Shown piece by piece: positions 52,618-60,931 of a DNA stretch of 64,000 bases. The stretch lies in the NCBI GenBank assembly GCA_009781675.1, contig WQVG01000001.1:84277-148276 (forward strand), given 5' to 3'. Every line of letters begins with the position of its first letter. The stretch's first letter is position 1. The stretch comes from Candidatus Bathycorpusculum acetigenes. GTDB lineage: Archaea > Thermoproteota > Bathyarchaeia > Bathyarchaeales > Bathycorpusculaceae. A model generated the notes under the pieces. That model saw only the letters and a program-made list of their open reading frames with translations, ran no database searches and had not been told where the DNA came from. A program made the position numbers and the translations under genes.

Positions 52618-54543
52618 GTGGCACGAACCCAAGACAAAGACAAAGACAAGATAGAGATAAGCCAATATATTCTTCACAAAGTTCCCCGCGAAGCAGAAGT
52701 CACCCGTATTGAATACGAAGGTCCCATGCTTGCGGTCTACACTAAACGTCCCGAAATTCTAGTCGATCAAAGTAGTGTCGTAGCAGAAATTGTCGGTGTC
52801 ATTCGAAAAAGAATAGTCATACGACCTGATCCATCTGTTCGCATACCCGAGGTGGAAGCAGAAAAAATCACCCGTGAACTCATCGCGCCCGAGGCAGAGA
52901 TAACCGACATAAATTTTGATCCCAGTCTCGGCGAAATTATCATCGAAACCAAAAAACCCGGTTTAGTCATCGGCCGAAACGGGGCCGTACTCCAAGAAAT
53001 CATAAAGAAAACCAAATGGCGTCCCCACGTCTTGCGTAGCCCTCCCATTAAATCCAAAATCGTTACTCATATGCGTCACTACCTTCACTCCGAGAGTAAA
53101 GAACGTGAACGCATTCTGCGCACTGTGGGCGAGCGTATCTTCCGGCCTAAAACCTACGATGTAGGCGACATACGCCTTACTGTGTTGGGTGGTGCACAAG
53201 AAGTCGGCCGATCATGCTTTCTGCTCAAAACACGCGAAAGTAGCGTATTGTTAGACTGTGGAATTCACCCTGGTAGCAACCGTCCCTTTGAATCCTTCCC
53301 ACGGTTTGATTCCCCCGAATTCCAAATCGACTCCCTTGATGCTGTTGTCATCAGCCATGCACACCTCGACCACTGTGGGCTTGTGCCCTTTCTCTACAAG
53401 TATGGCTATGACGGGCCCGTCTACTGTTCTGCCCCAACATCAAATTTGATGACTATGCTCCAACTCGACTACCTCGATGTTGCCAACAAACAAGGTGTTT
53501 CCCCGCTCTATGACCAAAAAGACGTCCGCGAATGTGTTCTACATACAATTCCTCTGCGGTTTGGAGTCGTCACCGACATTGCACCCGACATACGCCTAAC
53601 CCTTCACAACAGCGGGCACATCCTAGGTGGTGCCATGGTACACCTCCACATAGGTGAAGGTTTGCACAATATCGTCTACACCGGCGACTACAAATTCGGT
53701 CGTACCATGCTCCTCGAAGCGGCTGCAACAGAGTTTCCACGTATTGAAACCGTTATCACCGAGTCTACCTACAGCGGACCTGACGATGTCGTACCCTCGC
53801 GGGTTGAAGCCGAAGAAGCCATAACTAAAGTTATCAATCAAACTCTTGAGCGCAAGGGTAAAGTTCTCATACCTGTTCCCGCAGTTGGACGGGCACAAGA
53901 AATTATGCTAGTTATCGACGGTTACATGAAACGCGGTATGATGAAAGAAGCCCCTGTATTCATCGAGGGTATGATAAGTGAAGCTACAGCTATCCATACT
54001 GCGTACCCAGAGTATTTAGGCCGAGAAGTTCGTCATAGTATCCTACACGAAGAAGTTAACCCCTTCCAATCTGACTACTTTACTATTGTTGACCATCCAC
54101 GTCAGCGTTCAAGCATCATGGAAGGTGAGCCCTGTATTGTCTTGGCAACAAGTGGTATGCTCGAAGGTGGTCCAGTTATTGAGTATTTTAAAAATTGGGC
54201 TTCAGACGAACGTAACTCTATTGTGTTTGTCAGCTACCAGATTGAAGGAACCATGGGTCGGCGTGTGCAAAAAGGCATAGGTGAGGTTACTATGATGGAC
54301 AACGAAGGCAAAATGGTGGCCTTAAGCGTCAAGATGGGTGTAAGTACAATAGAGGGTTTCTCAGGTCACAGCGACCGGCGTCAACTTGTCAACTATCTTA
54401 CGCATCTTTCACCTAAACCTGAACGCATCTTTGTGGTTCATGGTGAAAAACAAAAGACCATAAACTTTGCGGGCTTTCTAGACAACAAAGCAGGTATAAA
54501 CACAGTTGTTCCAGCGCCGCTGGAAACCTTTAGGCTACTGTAG
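52618..54543 (+). CDS. Beta-CASP ribonuclease aCPSF1 (KH, metallo-beta-lactamase)
   Basis: From the GTG at 52618 the protein has 641 residues. Two N-terminal KH-like domains are present (about residues 10-130; VVAEIVGVIRKRIVI and PGLVIGRNGAVLQEII). The metallo-beta-lactamase core carries VISHAHLDHCGLVPF (HxHxDH, near residue 245) and YTGDYKFGRT, and the beta-CASP region carries ATSGMLEGGPVIEY and GFSGHSDRRQLV. This is the general archaeal transcription-termination endonuclease that cuts transcripts at U-rich sites. A slightly longer frame to 52576 overlaps psmB and lacks family sequence. The end overlaps the convergent sepF gene by 14 bases. Confidence 0.95.
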   Translation: MARTQDKDKDKIEISQYILHKVPREAEVTRIEYEGPMLAVYTKRPEILVDQSSVVAEIVGVIRKRIVIRPDPSVRIPEVEAEKITRELIAPEAEITDINFDPSLGEIIIETKKPGLVIGRNGAVLQEIIKKTKWRPHVLRSPPIKSKIVTHMRHYLHSESKERERILRTVGERIFRPKTYDVGDIRLTVLGGAQEVGRSCFLLKTRESSVLLDCGIHPGSNRPFESFPRFDSPEFQIDSLDAVVISHAHLDHCGLVPFLYKYGYDGPVYCSAPTSNLMTMLQLDYLDVANKQGVSPLYDQKDVRECVLHTIPLRFGVVTDIAPDIRLTLHNSGHILGGAMVHLHIGEGLHNIVYTGDYKFGRTMLLEAAATEFPRIETVITESTYSGPDDVVPSRVEAEEAITKVINQTLERKGKVLIPVPAVGRAQEIMLVIDGYMKRGMMKEAPVFIEGMISEATAIHTAYPEYLGREVRHSILHEEVNPFQSDYFTIVDHPRQRSSIMEGEPCIVLATSGMLEGGPVIEYFKNWASDERNSIVFVSYQIEGTMGRRVQKGIGEVTMMDNEGKMVALSVKMGVSTIEGFSGHSDRRQLVNYLTHLSPKPERIFVVHGEKQKTINFAGFLDNKAGINTVVPAPLETFRLL

Positions 54544-55276
54544 GTAAAGGCTCACTGTTGCTTGCAACTGGTGCAGGAGTTTTCTCCCGCCAGATTCTAA
54601 TATTTTTAGGACAAATAACCACACGTTCCTCACCTAACCGTGCAATGTCTCCGTCGTTAGATTCTGCAAACTCGAACAGATCATTAACGGCCTTTTTTAC
54701 ATCCTCTATGCTCTTGCCAGCAAGGGGTGTAACCCGTAAAATAATTATATTGCCCTCATTGACTTCGACTTTGACTTTTTCCACGTCTGTGAGATCTTTT
54801 AGCGGCATAGCTTTTAGGTAAGTTTTGTTTGAAGACTCCACTGGGGCTGGAACTTTAGCTTTATCATCAGGAGATTCAACGGTTAAGGCCTCAGTAGCAG
54901 GAGATTGCTGTGGATCTTCTTGGGTATGAAGGGTTGGTTCTGTTTCTGGGGGTTGCTGTTGATTGCTTTCCTGATTTTCTGGGTCGTCTTCTTGAGTGGA
55001 CTGGGTCTTTTCTGTCTCCTGAGTTCCAGCAGACTCCTCGTCTTCTGTGCCGTTGGAAACTTGGGCCGGTAGGGCCGATTCAGATTCTTGAAGGACTAAC
55101 TCGTGCGTATTTGATTGGTTAACTAGTGGATTTTCTTTAGGATCAGGGGTTTGGTTGTTTAGCGTTTCTGGTGTTTTTTGGGGCTGAGCGAGGGTTGCCT
55201 GTTTTGGTTCACCTTGGGGAAATGTAAAAAGCGGTTTGACTTCGGACTTTTTTTTGCGGAATAGATTGAACGGCAT
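54530..55276 (-). CDS. sepF: Archaeal SepF (DUF552) with long acidic linker
   Basis: From the ATG at 55276, with GGAG close upstream, the protein has 248 residues. The first ten (PFNLFRKKKSE) form a short amphipathic, basic membrane-targeting segment. Residues about 20-145 are low complexity, rich in Gln, Glu, Pro, Thr and Ser. The SepF core is about 150-230 (TYLKAMPLKDLTDVEKVKVE, then LRVTPLAGKSIEDVKKAVNDL and RLGEERVVICPKNIRI). SepF anchors FtsZ to the membrane. Its linker is much longer than in many SepF proteins. A seven-residue N-terminal extension from 55297 would spoil the membrane-targeting start. Confidence 0.85.
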   Translation of the reverse strand: MPFNLFRKKKSEVKPLFTFPQGEPKQATLAQPQKTPETLNNQTPDPKENPLVNQSNTHELVLQESESALPAQVSNGTEDEESAGTQETEKTQSTQEDDPENQESNQQQPPETEPTLHTQEDPQQSPATEALTVESPDDKAKVPAPVESSNKTYLKAMPLKDLTDVEKVKVEVNEGNIIILRVTPLAGKSIEDVKKAVNDLFEFAESNDGDIARLGEERVVICPKNIRIWREKTPAPVASNSEPLPTVA

Positions 55277-55630
55277 ACTTTCTCCTCTCAAACTCATTTA
55301 TTGCTGATTCTACAGTTAAGCGTTTCTTTCTTCAAGCTCACTACTGCTTATACGTGTTAGATTGTTGTAACACCAATATTTGATTTGCGTATGTAGCATT
55401 GTCTTTGCGCTTTATATGCGATGTAGTATTTGACATACCCAGTGGTTAAGGTATTCTGATCCGACTTTTTTATGGTATTTTCGGTCTTTAAGCGATGGGT
55501 GGCGGTTCATTGTTATTTACTCTATTTGTCTTTTCTAACTCTGTTTTAACACCGTGCTTTTAAATTTGGTTTACCGCTATCCATAATAGGCAGAAAGCAA
55601 CATCAGTTGGTTGAGGCTTTAATACATCTA
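55277..55630. other. Intergenic region between sepF and the YHS protein gene
   Basis: About 350 bases of divergent promoter space. GCTTTTAAATTTGG around 55557-55570 is a TATA candidate for the plus-strand YHS gene. I saw no gene, tRNA or repeat. Confidence 0.4.
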
Positions 55631-55777
55631 ATGTCAATGCGTGATCCCGTATGTGGTGCAGTTCTCGACGAGAATACTGCTAAATTCAAGATATCTTATG
55701 AGGGTGACACCTACCATTTCTGCAGTTTAGTCTGTAAGAAACGTTTTAAGCGTCAACCAACAAAATTTGTCAAATAG
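55631..55777 (+). CDS. 48-residue YHS-domain protein
   Basis: ATG at 55631 opens a 48-codon frame ending in TAG at 55775-55777. The peptide starts MSMRDPVCGAVLDENTAKFK and continues ISYEGDTYHFCSLVCKKRFKR, a nearly complete YHS domain with three cysteines (DPVCG, YHFCSLVC). YHS domains accompany metal-transporting ATPases and mercuric reductases and likely bind metal. Stand-alone versions are common in archaea. A strong Shine-Dalgarno is not seen, and the function is unknown. Confidence 0.8.
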   Translation: MSMRDPVCGAVLDENTAKFKISYEGDTYHFCSLVCKKRFKRQPTKFVK

Positions 55778-55957
55778 CCCTTTTTTACTTTAAACTAGGC
55801 CTTTCAAGCTTGTAATAGTGTTTGTTCTGATTTTTTGATGTGCGCTTGGATGGCACGATAATTTATGGGGTTGTGTGGTTAATTTTTAGTTATTAGTGTT
55901 CTGGAGGAGTAAAAAGTTAATGTTGGTTAAAAAAGAGGGGGTTTGTGTTGTTTGGTT

Positions 55958-56680
55958 TTATTTGAAGATTTTCCAGACGAGGGCCGCTAAGATGCCGCCG
56001 ATGATGGGCGCTGCCCAGAACAGCCATAGTTGACTGAGTGCGGTGGTGCTGTCAAAGATGCCTATTATGAGGGCTGGGCCTAAGCTTCTTGCTGGGTTTA
56101 CTGATGTCCCGGTGAGGGGTATGCCAATTAGGTGAACTAGTGTTAGTGTTAGGCCAATAGCGATGCCTGCAAAGCCTTTGGGTGATTGTTTCTGTGTTGC
56201 GCCGTGTATGGCTAGGATAAAGACGAATGTTAGTGCGATTTCTGCTATGAGGGCTGGGATTAAACCGAAGCCGGTTCCTGTGGTGGAGTAGCTATTTTGT
56301 CCTAGGCCATTATATGCGATGCTGTAGCTTGGGATGCCGGTTGCGATAATGTAGAGTATTCCTGCTCCGATGGTTGCGCCGATGCATTGAACTGCGATGT
56401 AGCTTACGGTGTCGCGTACGTTGATTTTGCCTGCGACAAACATTGAGATGGTGATGGCGGGGTTAATGTGGCATCCGCTGATGTTGCCGAAGGCGTATAC
56501 CATTGCTATGACGGAGAGACCAAATGCAAATGCTACGCCTAGGTTGCCGATGGTGCTACCTGCGATGACTGCACTGCCGCAGCCCATGAGTACTAGCACC
56601 ATTGTGCCGATGAGTTCTGCGGTGTATTTTGTGATTGCTTTGGGGGTGGATTCTTGGATGGTTTTTTCTTCTTTGGTCAT
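55958..56680 (-). CDS. Aquaporin (MIP family)
   Basis: The 240-residue protein has six membrane helices and both NPA boxes: SGCHINPAITISMFVAG (near residue 73) and TGTSVNPARSLGPALIIG (near residue 190), with the conserved Arg after the second box. The N-terminus is polar (MTKEEKTIQESTPKAITKYT). It resembles AqpM/AqpZ-type water and small-solute channels; whether it carries water, glycerol or gases cannot be told. It stands alone, with nearly 480 AT-rich bases upstream. Confidence 0.95.
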   Translation of the reverse strand: MTKEEKTIQESTPKAITKYTAELIGTMVLVLMGCGSAVIAGSTIGNLGVAFAFGLSVIAMVYAFGNISGCHINPAITISMFVAGKINVRDTVSYIAVQCIGATIGAGILYIIATGIPSYSIAYNGLGQNSYSTTGTGFGLIPALIAEIALTFVFILAIHGATQKQSPKGFAGIAIGLTLTLVHLIGIPLTGTSVNPARSLGPALIIGIFDSTTALSQLWLFWAAPIIGGILAALVWKIFK

Positions 56681-57157
56681 TTTGTCTTTCGCCTATTCAT
56701 TTTGAATACTGTTAAGCTATGTGTCTTAATAAACGATTGGCATGTATTAATATTTATCATATTTTCACCATGTTTAGAATAAAATCAAATATCTTTTGTT
56801 AATATGGGTAGTGTTCCAATTAAGGACAACTATGTGGACAATTTGTTCCCTGCAACAAGCATTCCTTGTCACATCCCGAAACACGATATATGTGATTTTA
56901 AAATACAAATATTTTAACATAAAAATAAATAAAAAATGAAATAATATTGGTTGCTATAGCAACTACTCCTGCATAATTTTAAGATTTGTGTATTTAGTCT
57001 ATGTTGAAGTTTTATTATTGATACAATATATCTAATATAACATCAATATGACTGAAGTATAAGATGAATTGACGCAAACTCCATTCACATTACTTATAAA
57101 TCTGCATAATCATGCTAAATTAGTGACACACGATCTATACCTTAAACGGTGACATAA
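56681..57157. other. AT-rich region between aquaporin and DUF1015 genes
   Basis: About 475 bases, very AT-rich, with no convincing gene. It includes the small palindrome GGTTGCTATAGCAACT at about 56949-56964, the imperfect centre of which could bind a dimeric regulator. The aquaporin promoter must be near the left end. The right end is the 3' flank of the serine operon. Confidence 0.4.
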
Positions 57158-58447
57158 TCACAGTTTTTCTCCGATAGAAATATCCATCAGCACCAAACCT
57201 GAGACCAGTTTAGGATAAAAATCGGTACTTTTTTCAGGCAAAAGCTCATGTTGCACTGCAATCTCAGCAACAGTCTTTGCAGGAATAGGATTAACCAAAA
57301 ACGCAATTGAAGCTTCACCCCTATCCACTCTCACAAGAGCCTCTCTAGTCCAGCGTTCATAGAGTATAGTATCATCAAGGTTTAACTGGCCAGTCTTCAA
57401 TACCTGTTTAAAAACTATATCTCGAAGAATAACAACATCAAAAACTTTAGTCTCTTTGGATACATAAGCCTCAATGAATTCATAGACTGAACTATCATGT
57501 TTAAGTGTCAATCCACAAGCTTTGGTACCATCATAAACACAGAAAGCATGTTCACCCTGACGGCTACACAAAAAAGCTTCAATAGCTTCAGCCGTAGGCT
57601 GAATTTCTTGGATCCCAAAGAAACAACCAAATCCATCAAGCACCTCCGGAGTCAGCTTATAGTTTTTGAGTAGCCGATGCGTGGGTAAAACAACCAAGCC
57701 TTCCTCCTGCACAGGTACCATATAGCACATATAAAAATTAAACGCCTCCTCATCTGTCCAATCACCCTTGGCACGCATTTCATCCCGGTATGATATGGCA
57801 CTTTCATAACGATGGTGACCATCGTTTATAACCATCTTCTTTGCTTCAAAGATATCCTGGATATACTGAATTTTTTCTGGATCCGAGACCTTCCAAATTG
57901 TGTGTTTTACTCCCAAGGCGTCGGTGACCTGTGTCATCGGCTCAGTTTTTGTTGCATCATCCATAAAGTGGATTGTTTGGGCTTGGGGGTCTTGATACAT
58001 AAGAAAAACAGGTTCTAGATCTTTCTGCACATTGCGTAACATGTTTAATCTGTCAGCTTTGGGCGCTTTGTAGGTGGCTTCATGGGGATAAACCATGCTT
58101 TCACCATAAGCGTAGAGCCTTAAAGCCGCAATAATACCTGTACGGCTGTACTGTTTGCCACATAGACAGAATTCTTGCCGGCTGACAAAAACCGCTGGTT
58201 GCTCCTCTTTAGTTAGCACGCCGTCTTTTAGCCATTGATTAACCCGCTGGTGAGCAACCTCATACTTGTTTTCTTCCAAGGGCAAGATGAGACGACAGAA
58301 ATTATAAGGTGACAGTGTATAGTAGGCTTTCTGCTGGGCAGAATCAATTTTGTCATAGGGCTGGGTTATAAGGTCTGCAGGATTACCTGCTTTTGATGTA
58401 TACGATAGGGCTCTAAACGGCCGAATATCAACCAAGGGCGAGATCAC
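57158..58447 (-). CDS. DUF1015 family protein in the serine operon
   Basis: The 429-residue protein is a typical DUF1015 member: VDIRPFRALSYTSKAG, LITQPYDKIDSAQQKAYY, YPHEATYKAPKADRLNML and INDGHHRYESAISY (near residues 206-219). The GHHRYE box recalls the GxxRR/GHHR motif of ParB and SerK-like serine kinases, which suggests a nucleotide- or phosphate-handling enzyme; that is inference. It overlaps serA by 20 bases, and serA follows an aminotransferase. A role as phosphoserine phosphatase, serine kinase or regulator of that pathway is plausible. Confidence 0.8.
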   Translation of the reverse strand: MISPLVDIRPFRALSYTSKAGNPADLITQPYDKIDSAQQKAYYTLSPYNFCRLILPLEENKYEVAHQRVNQWLKDGVLTKEEQPAVFVSRQEFCLCGKQYSRTGIIAALRLYAYGESMVYPHEATYKAPKADRLNMLRNVQKDLEPVFLMYQDPQAQTIHFMDDATKTEPMTQVTDALGVKHTIWKVSDPEKIQYIQDIFEAKKMVINDGHHRYESAISYRDEMRAKGDWTDEEAFNFYMCYMVPVQEEGLVVLPTHRLLKNYKLTPEVLDGFGCFFGIQEIQPTAEAIEAFLCSRQGEHAFCVYDGTKACGLTLKHDSSVYEFIEAYVSKETKVFDVVILRDIVFKQVLKTGQLNLDDTILYERWTREALVRVDRGEASIAFLVNPIPAKTVAEIAVQHELLPEKSTDFYPKLVSGLVLMDISIGEKL

Positions 58448-59351
58448 TTTCGAGGTTTAGTTTTTCTAGCACATCTATAACGTTATGGGCTATTTGTATG
58501 CTTGCCCGATGTTGTGCTTCAAACGTTTGAGCCCCCATGTGCGGTGTAACTATAACATTTGGCAACTCGAGAAGTCTTCTATCCCTAGGTGGCTCCTCCT
58601 CAAACACATCAAGGGCAGCACCTGCGACTTTGCCGCTTTTGAGCGCTTGATAGAGTGCTTCTTGGTCTATTACTCCGCCGCGAGAACAATCGATGATGCG
58701 CACACCATCTTTCATAAGATTGAACTCTATATCTGAGATAAGATGACGCGTTTTTGGGGTTAGCGGAACATGAAGCGTTATAAAGTCTGCATGTGGCAAC
58801 ATATCCCCCAAGGGAACAAAGCGGTCATGTACACATTCCTCAACAACAATAACCCTCATACCCAATGCCAAGGCAAGCCGTTCGACATCTTTGCCAATAA
58901 AACCACAGCCAATTATACCCAATGTTTTGCCATTCAGTTCTGTCCCCATCAGTTTATCCTTTTCCCATTTGCCTTCGCGCATTGAGATGGTACTTTGCAC
59001 AATATTTCGGGCCAGCGCTATGAGATGGCCAAGAGTAAGCTCCGCAACGCTGATGTATGAAACATGCGGGGTATTAACTAACGCAATACCTAACTGTTTT
59101 GCACGCTCGAAATCTATGTTGTCTAAGCCTTCGCCTGCTCTACCTATGACTCTGAGTTTTTTGGCGTTCTCTAACAGTTCCCCTCGAACTTTGGTTGCGC
59201 TACGCACAATTAGGACATCGTATTCGCCGATGACTTTGGGCAAATCCGTTTTGGGTATGTTCCAGCCTGTGATGACTTTGTAGCCTTTTTCTTGGAGAAT
59301 TCCTATACCTTCATCGGCGATTTTGTCGCTGACAAGGATTTTTATAACCAC
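58428..59351 (-). CDS. serA: D-3-phosphoglycerate dehydrogenase-like (SerA, short form)
   Basis: From the GTG at 59351 the protein has 307 residues. It shows the 2-hydroxyacid dehydrogenase fold: the NAD motif LGIIGCGFIGKDVERLAL, SATKVRGELLENAKKLRVIGRAGEGLDN, CSRGGVIDQEAL and NVIVTPHMGAQTFEAQ with the catalytic His. There is no ACT regulatory domain, so it should not be inhibited by serine in the usual way. It oxidises 3-phosphoglycerate in serine synthesis; a glyoxylate/hydroxypyruvate reductase is the alternative. A TTG at 59363 is also in frame, but GTG at 59351 overlaps the stop of the aminotransferase by one base (TAGTG). Confidence 0.88.
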   Translation of the reverse strand: MVIKILVSDKIADEGIGILQEKGYKVITGWNIPKTDLPKVIGEYDVLIVRSATKVRGELLENAKKLRVIGRAGEGLDNIDFERAKQLGIALVNTPHVSYISVAELTLGHLIALARNIVQSTISMREGKWEKDKLMGTELNGKTLGIIGCGFIGKDVERLALALGMRVIVVEECVHDRFVPLGDMLPHADFITLHVPLTPKTRHLISDIEFNLMKDGVRIIDCSRGGVIDQEALYQALKSGKVAGAALDVFEEEPPRDRRLLELPNVIVTPHMGAQTFEAQHRASIQIAHNVIDVLEKLNLESDLALG

Positions 59352-60421
59352 TATAATCCCCAAATTTCATCGATTAACGTTAAGACTTCTTTTATGCCCT
59401 GAAGGTTCCATTCGCCCATATGACCGATACGGAAGGTTTTATCCGCCAGTTTGCCATACCCTGTGCTGATAAGATAACCTTTCTCGCCGAGTTTTTGGTT
59501 TAGGGCTTTGACGTCTCTGCCGTTGTTGTTTATGCAACTTACAGTTATGGATTCATAGCCCAATTCGGGAAACATGCTGAAATGCTTCTTTGCCCATGTC
59601 TGGGTATAGTTTGCCATGTCTTGATGGCGCTCATAGACCTTATCATAGGTTTCTTCAAGGAGCAAATCCATACGTTTGTTGAGTGCATAGAGCAACGATA
59701 TGTTGGGTGTGAAGGGGGTCTGATGCTTCTTTTCAAATTCAAACATATCCACTAAATCAGTGTAGGCCCCCCTGTTTGGCACGTTTTTGGCACGTTCAAC
59801 TGCACGATCGCTAACTAAACCAACCGCCAAACCCGGAGGCAAGGCAAAGCATTTTTGTGTAGACCCAAACACGATATCGCAGTTAAGATCCTGTGGAGAG
59901 GTTTTATCCCCAGCCATAGATGAAACTGCATCCACCACAAAGATAATCTCTGGAAATTCTTTTTTGACCAGTTTACCAATTTCAGCGATAGGATTACGAA
60001 CGCCGGTGCTGGTTTCATTATGACATACTGTGAGCGTATCATATTTATCTGCGGCAAGTTTTTCGATAACAGCTTGAGGTTTGATGACCTGCCCCATCTC
60101 CACTTTGAGAATGTCGGTTTGTTTGCCGCAGGCCATTAGTGTTTGCGCGCAACGTTCTGAAAAGGCGCCGTTTACACATGCAAGAGCTTTCTCTTTGACA
60201 ATACTTCTACCCACTATATCAAACCAAAGCGATCCTGACCCAGTGGTGACCGTTGGTTTATACTCGGCGGGTAACTCGAAGAATTTGGAAAGTTTGTCAG
60301 TTATTCCACCATATAGATCTGAGAACGCTTTTTCTCTATGCCCAATTAAGTATTGAGCTTGTTCTTGAAGTATTTCTTTACTTACTTCTGTGGGACCCGG
60401 AATCAAGAGTTTCTTATGCAT
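59351..60421 (-). CDS. Class V aminotransferase (serine pathway; alanine-glyoxylate/phosphoserine aminotransferase-like)
   Basis: The 356-residue PLP enzyme starts KKLLIPGPTEVSKEILQ and has HREKAFSDLY, VTTGSGSLWFDIV, VCHNETSTGVRNPI, VVDAVSSMAGD and the PLP-lysine segment GSTQKCFALPPGLAVGLVS. It belongs to the SerC/alanine-glyoxylate group in fold-type I class V. The order aminotransferase, serA, DUF1015 on one strand with one-base and 20-base overlaps indicates phosphohydroxypyruvate as the natural substrate, although serine or alanine with glyoxylate is possible. It is first in the operon. Confidence 0.85.
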   Translation of the reverse strand: MHKKLLIPGPTEVSKEILQEQAQYLIGHREKAFSDLYGGITDKLSKFFELPAEYKPTVTTGSGSLWFDIVGRSIVKEKALACVNGAFSERCAQTLMACGKQTDILKVEMGQVIKPQAVIEKLAADKYDTLTVCHNETSTGVRNPIAEIGKLVKKEFPEIIFVVDAVSSMAGDKTSPQDLNCDIVFGSTQKCFALPPGLAVGLVSDRAVERAKNVPNRGAYTDLVDMFEFEKKHQTPFTPNISLLYALNKRMDLLLEETYDKVYERHQDMANYTQTWAKKHFSMFPELGYESITVSCINNNGRDVKALNQKLGEKGYLISTGYGKLADKTFRIGHMGEWNLQGIKEVLTLIDEIWGL

Positions 60422-60546
60422 ACCTTACCCTTCAGCCAAAAAATCTGACGTTGAAGATTATAAGGCTTATGCGCAAAACTCCGATGCAAGTGACAATAAC
60501 CACTTGAACTATTTGTTACTTGAAACTATCTCTGCTTATAGTGAGC

Positions 60547-60819
60547 TTAGTCCTCTTCGGCGTCTTCTTTAGCCAGCTCATCTGCGATTCCATCAGTGTG
60601 GTTGATGGAATTTCTAAGAGTTTGTTTTTTACTGGGTGCCTCCTCTTGGCGTCCACGCATAAAGCCCTCCTCGGCCGCAGTTATTTCATCATCATAAAGC
60701 ATTTCGTCACGTTCATCTGTATTGTAGATATCCTCGGTTTCATAGATCCGTTCCTCTTTTTCGGGCGGAGGTCCATCATAGAAGTATGGCGGAGCTTTTT
60801 TCCCTAATTTTCTGCTCAT
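60547..60819 (-). CDS. Acidic small protein of unknown function
   Basis: From the ATG at 60819, preceded by AAGGTGA, the protein has 90 residues. It begins SRKLGKKAPPYFYDGPPPEKEER and then becomes strongly acidic (IYETEDIYNTDERDEMLYDDE), with one helical motif ITAAEEGFMRGRQEE and an acidic end. There are no membrane segments. I do not recognise a family. It lies 113 bases downstream of polB on the same strand, so a link with replication or transcription is possible but only positional. Confidence 0.65.
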   Translation of the reverse strand: MSRKLGKKAPPYFYDGPPPEKEERIYETEDIYNTDERDEMLYDDEITAAEEGFMRGRQEEAPSKKQTLRNSINHTDGIADELAKEDAEED

Positions 60820-60931
60820 ATAAATCACCTTGATCAGTTATGTATTCTCTTTGAGGGTGGTTTGCATTTTTATTGATATGTGGTTGAACGCTGATAACCA
60901 CAATAATTCAAAAACTTCTCAAGTAACTTCG

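Noticed and set aside
56949..56964. Palindrome in the AT-rich region upstream of the aquaporin gene as an operator
   Set aside because: One short palindrome with no second copy in the window is too weak to call as a site; it is only mentioned in the region entry.
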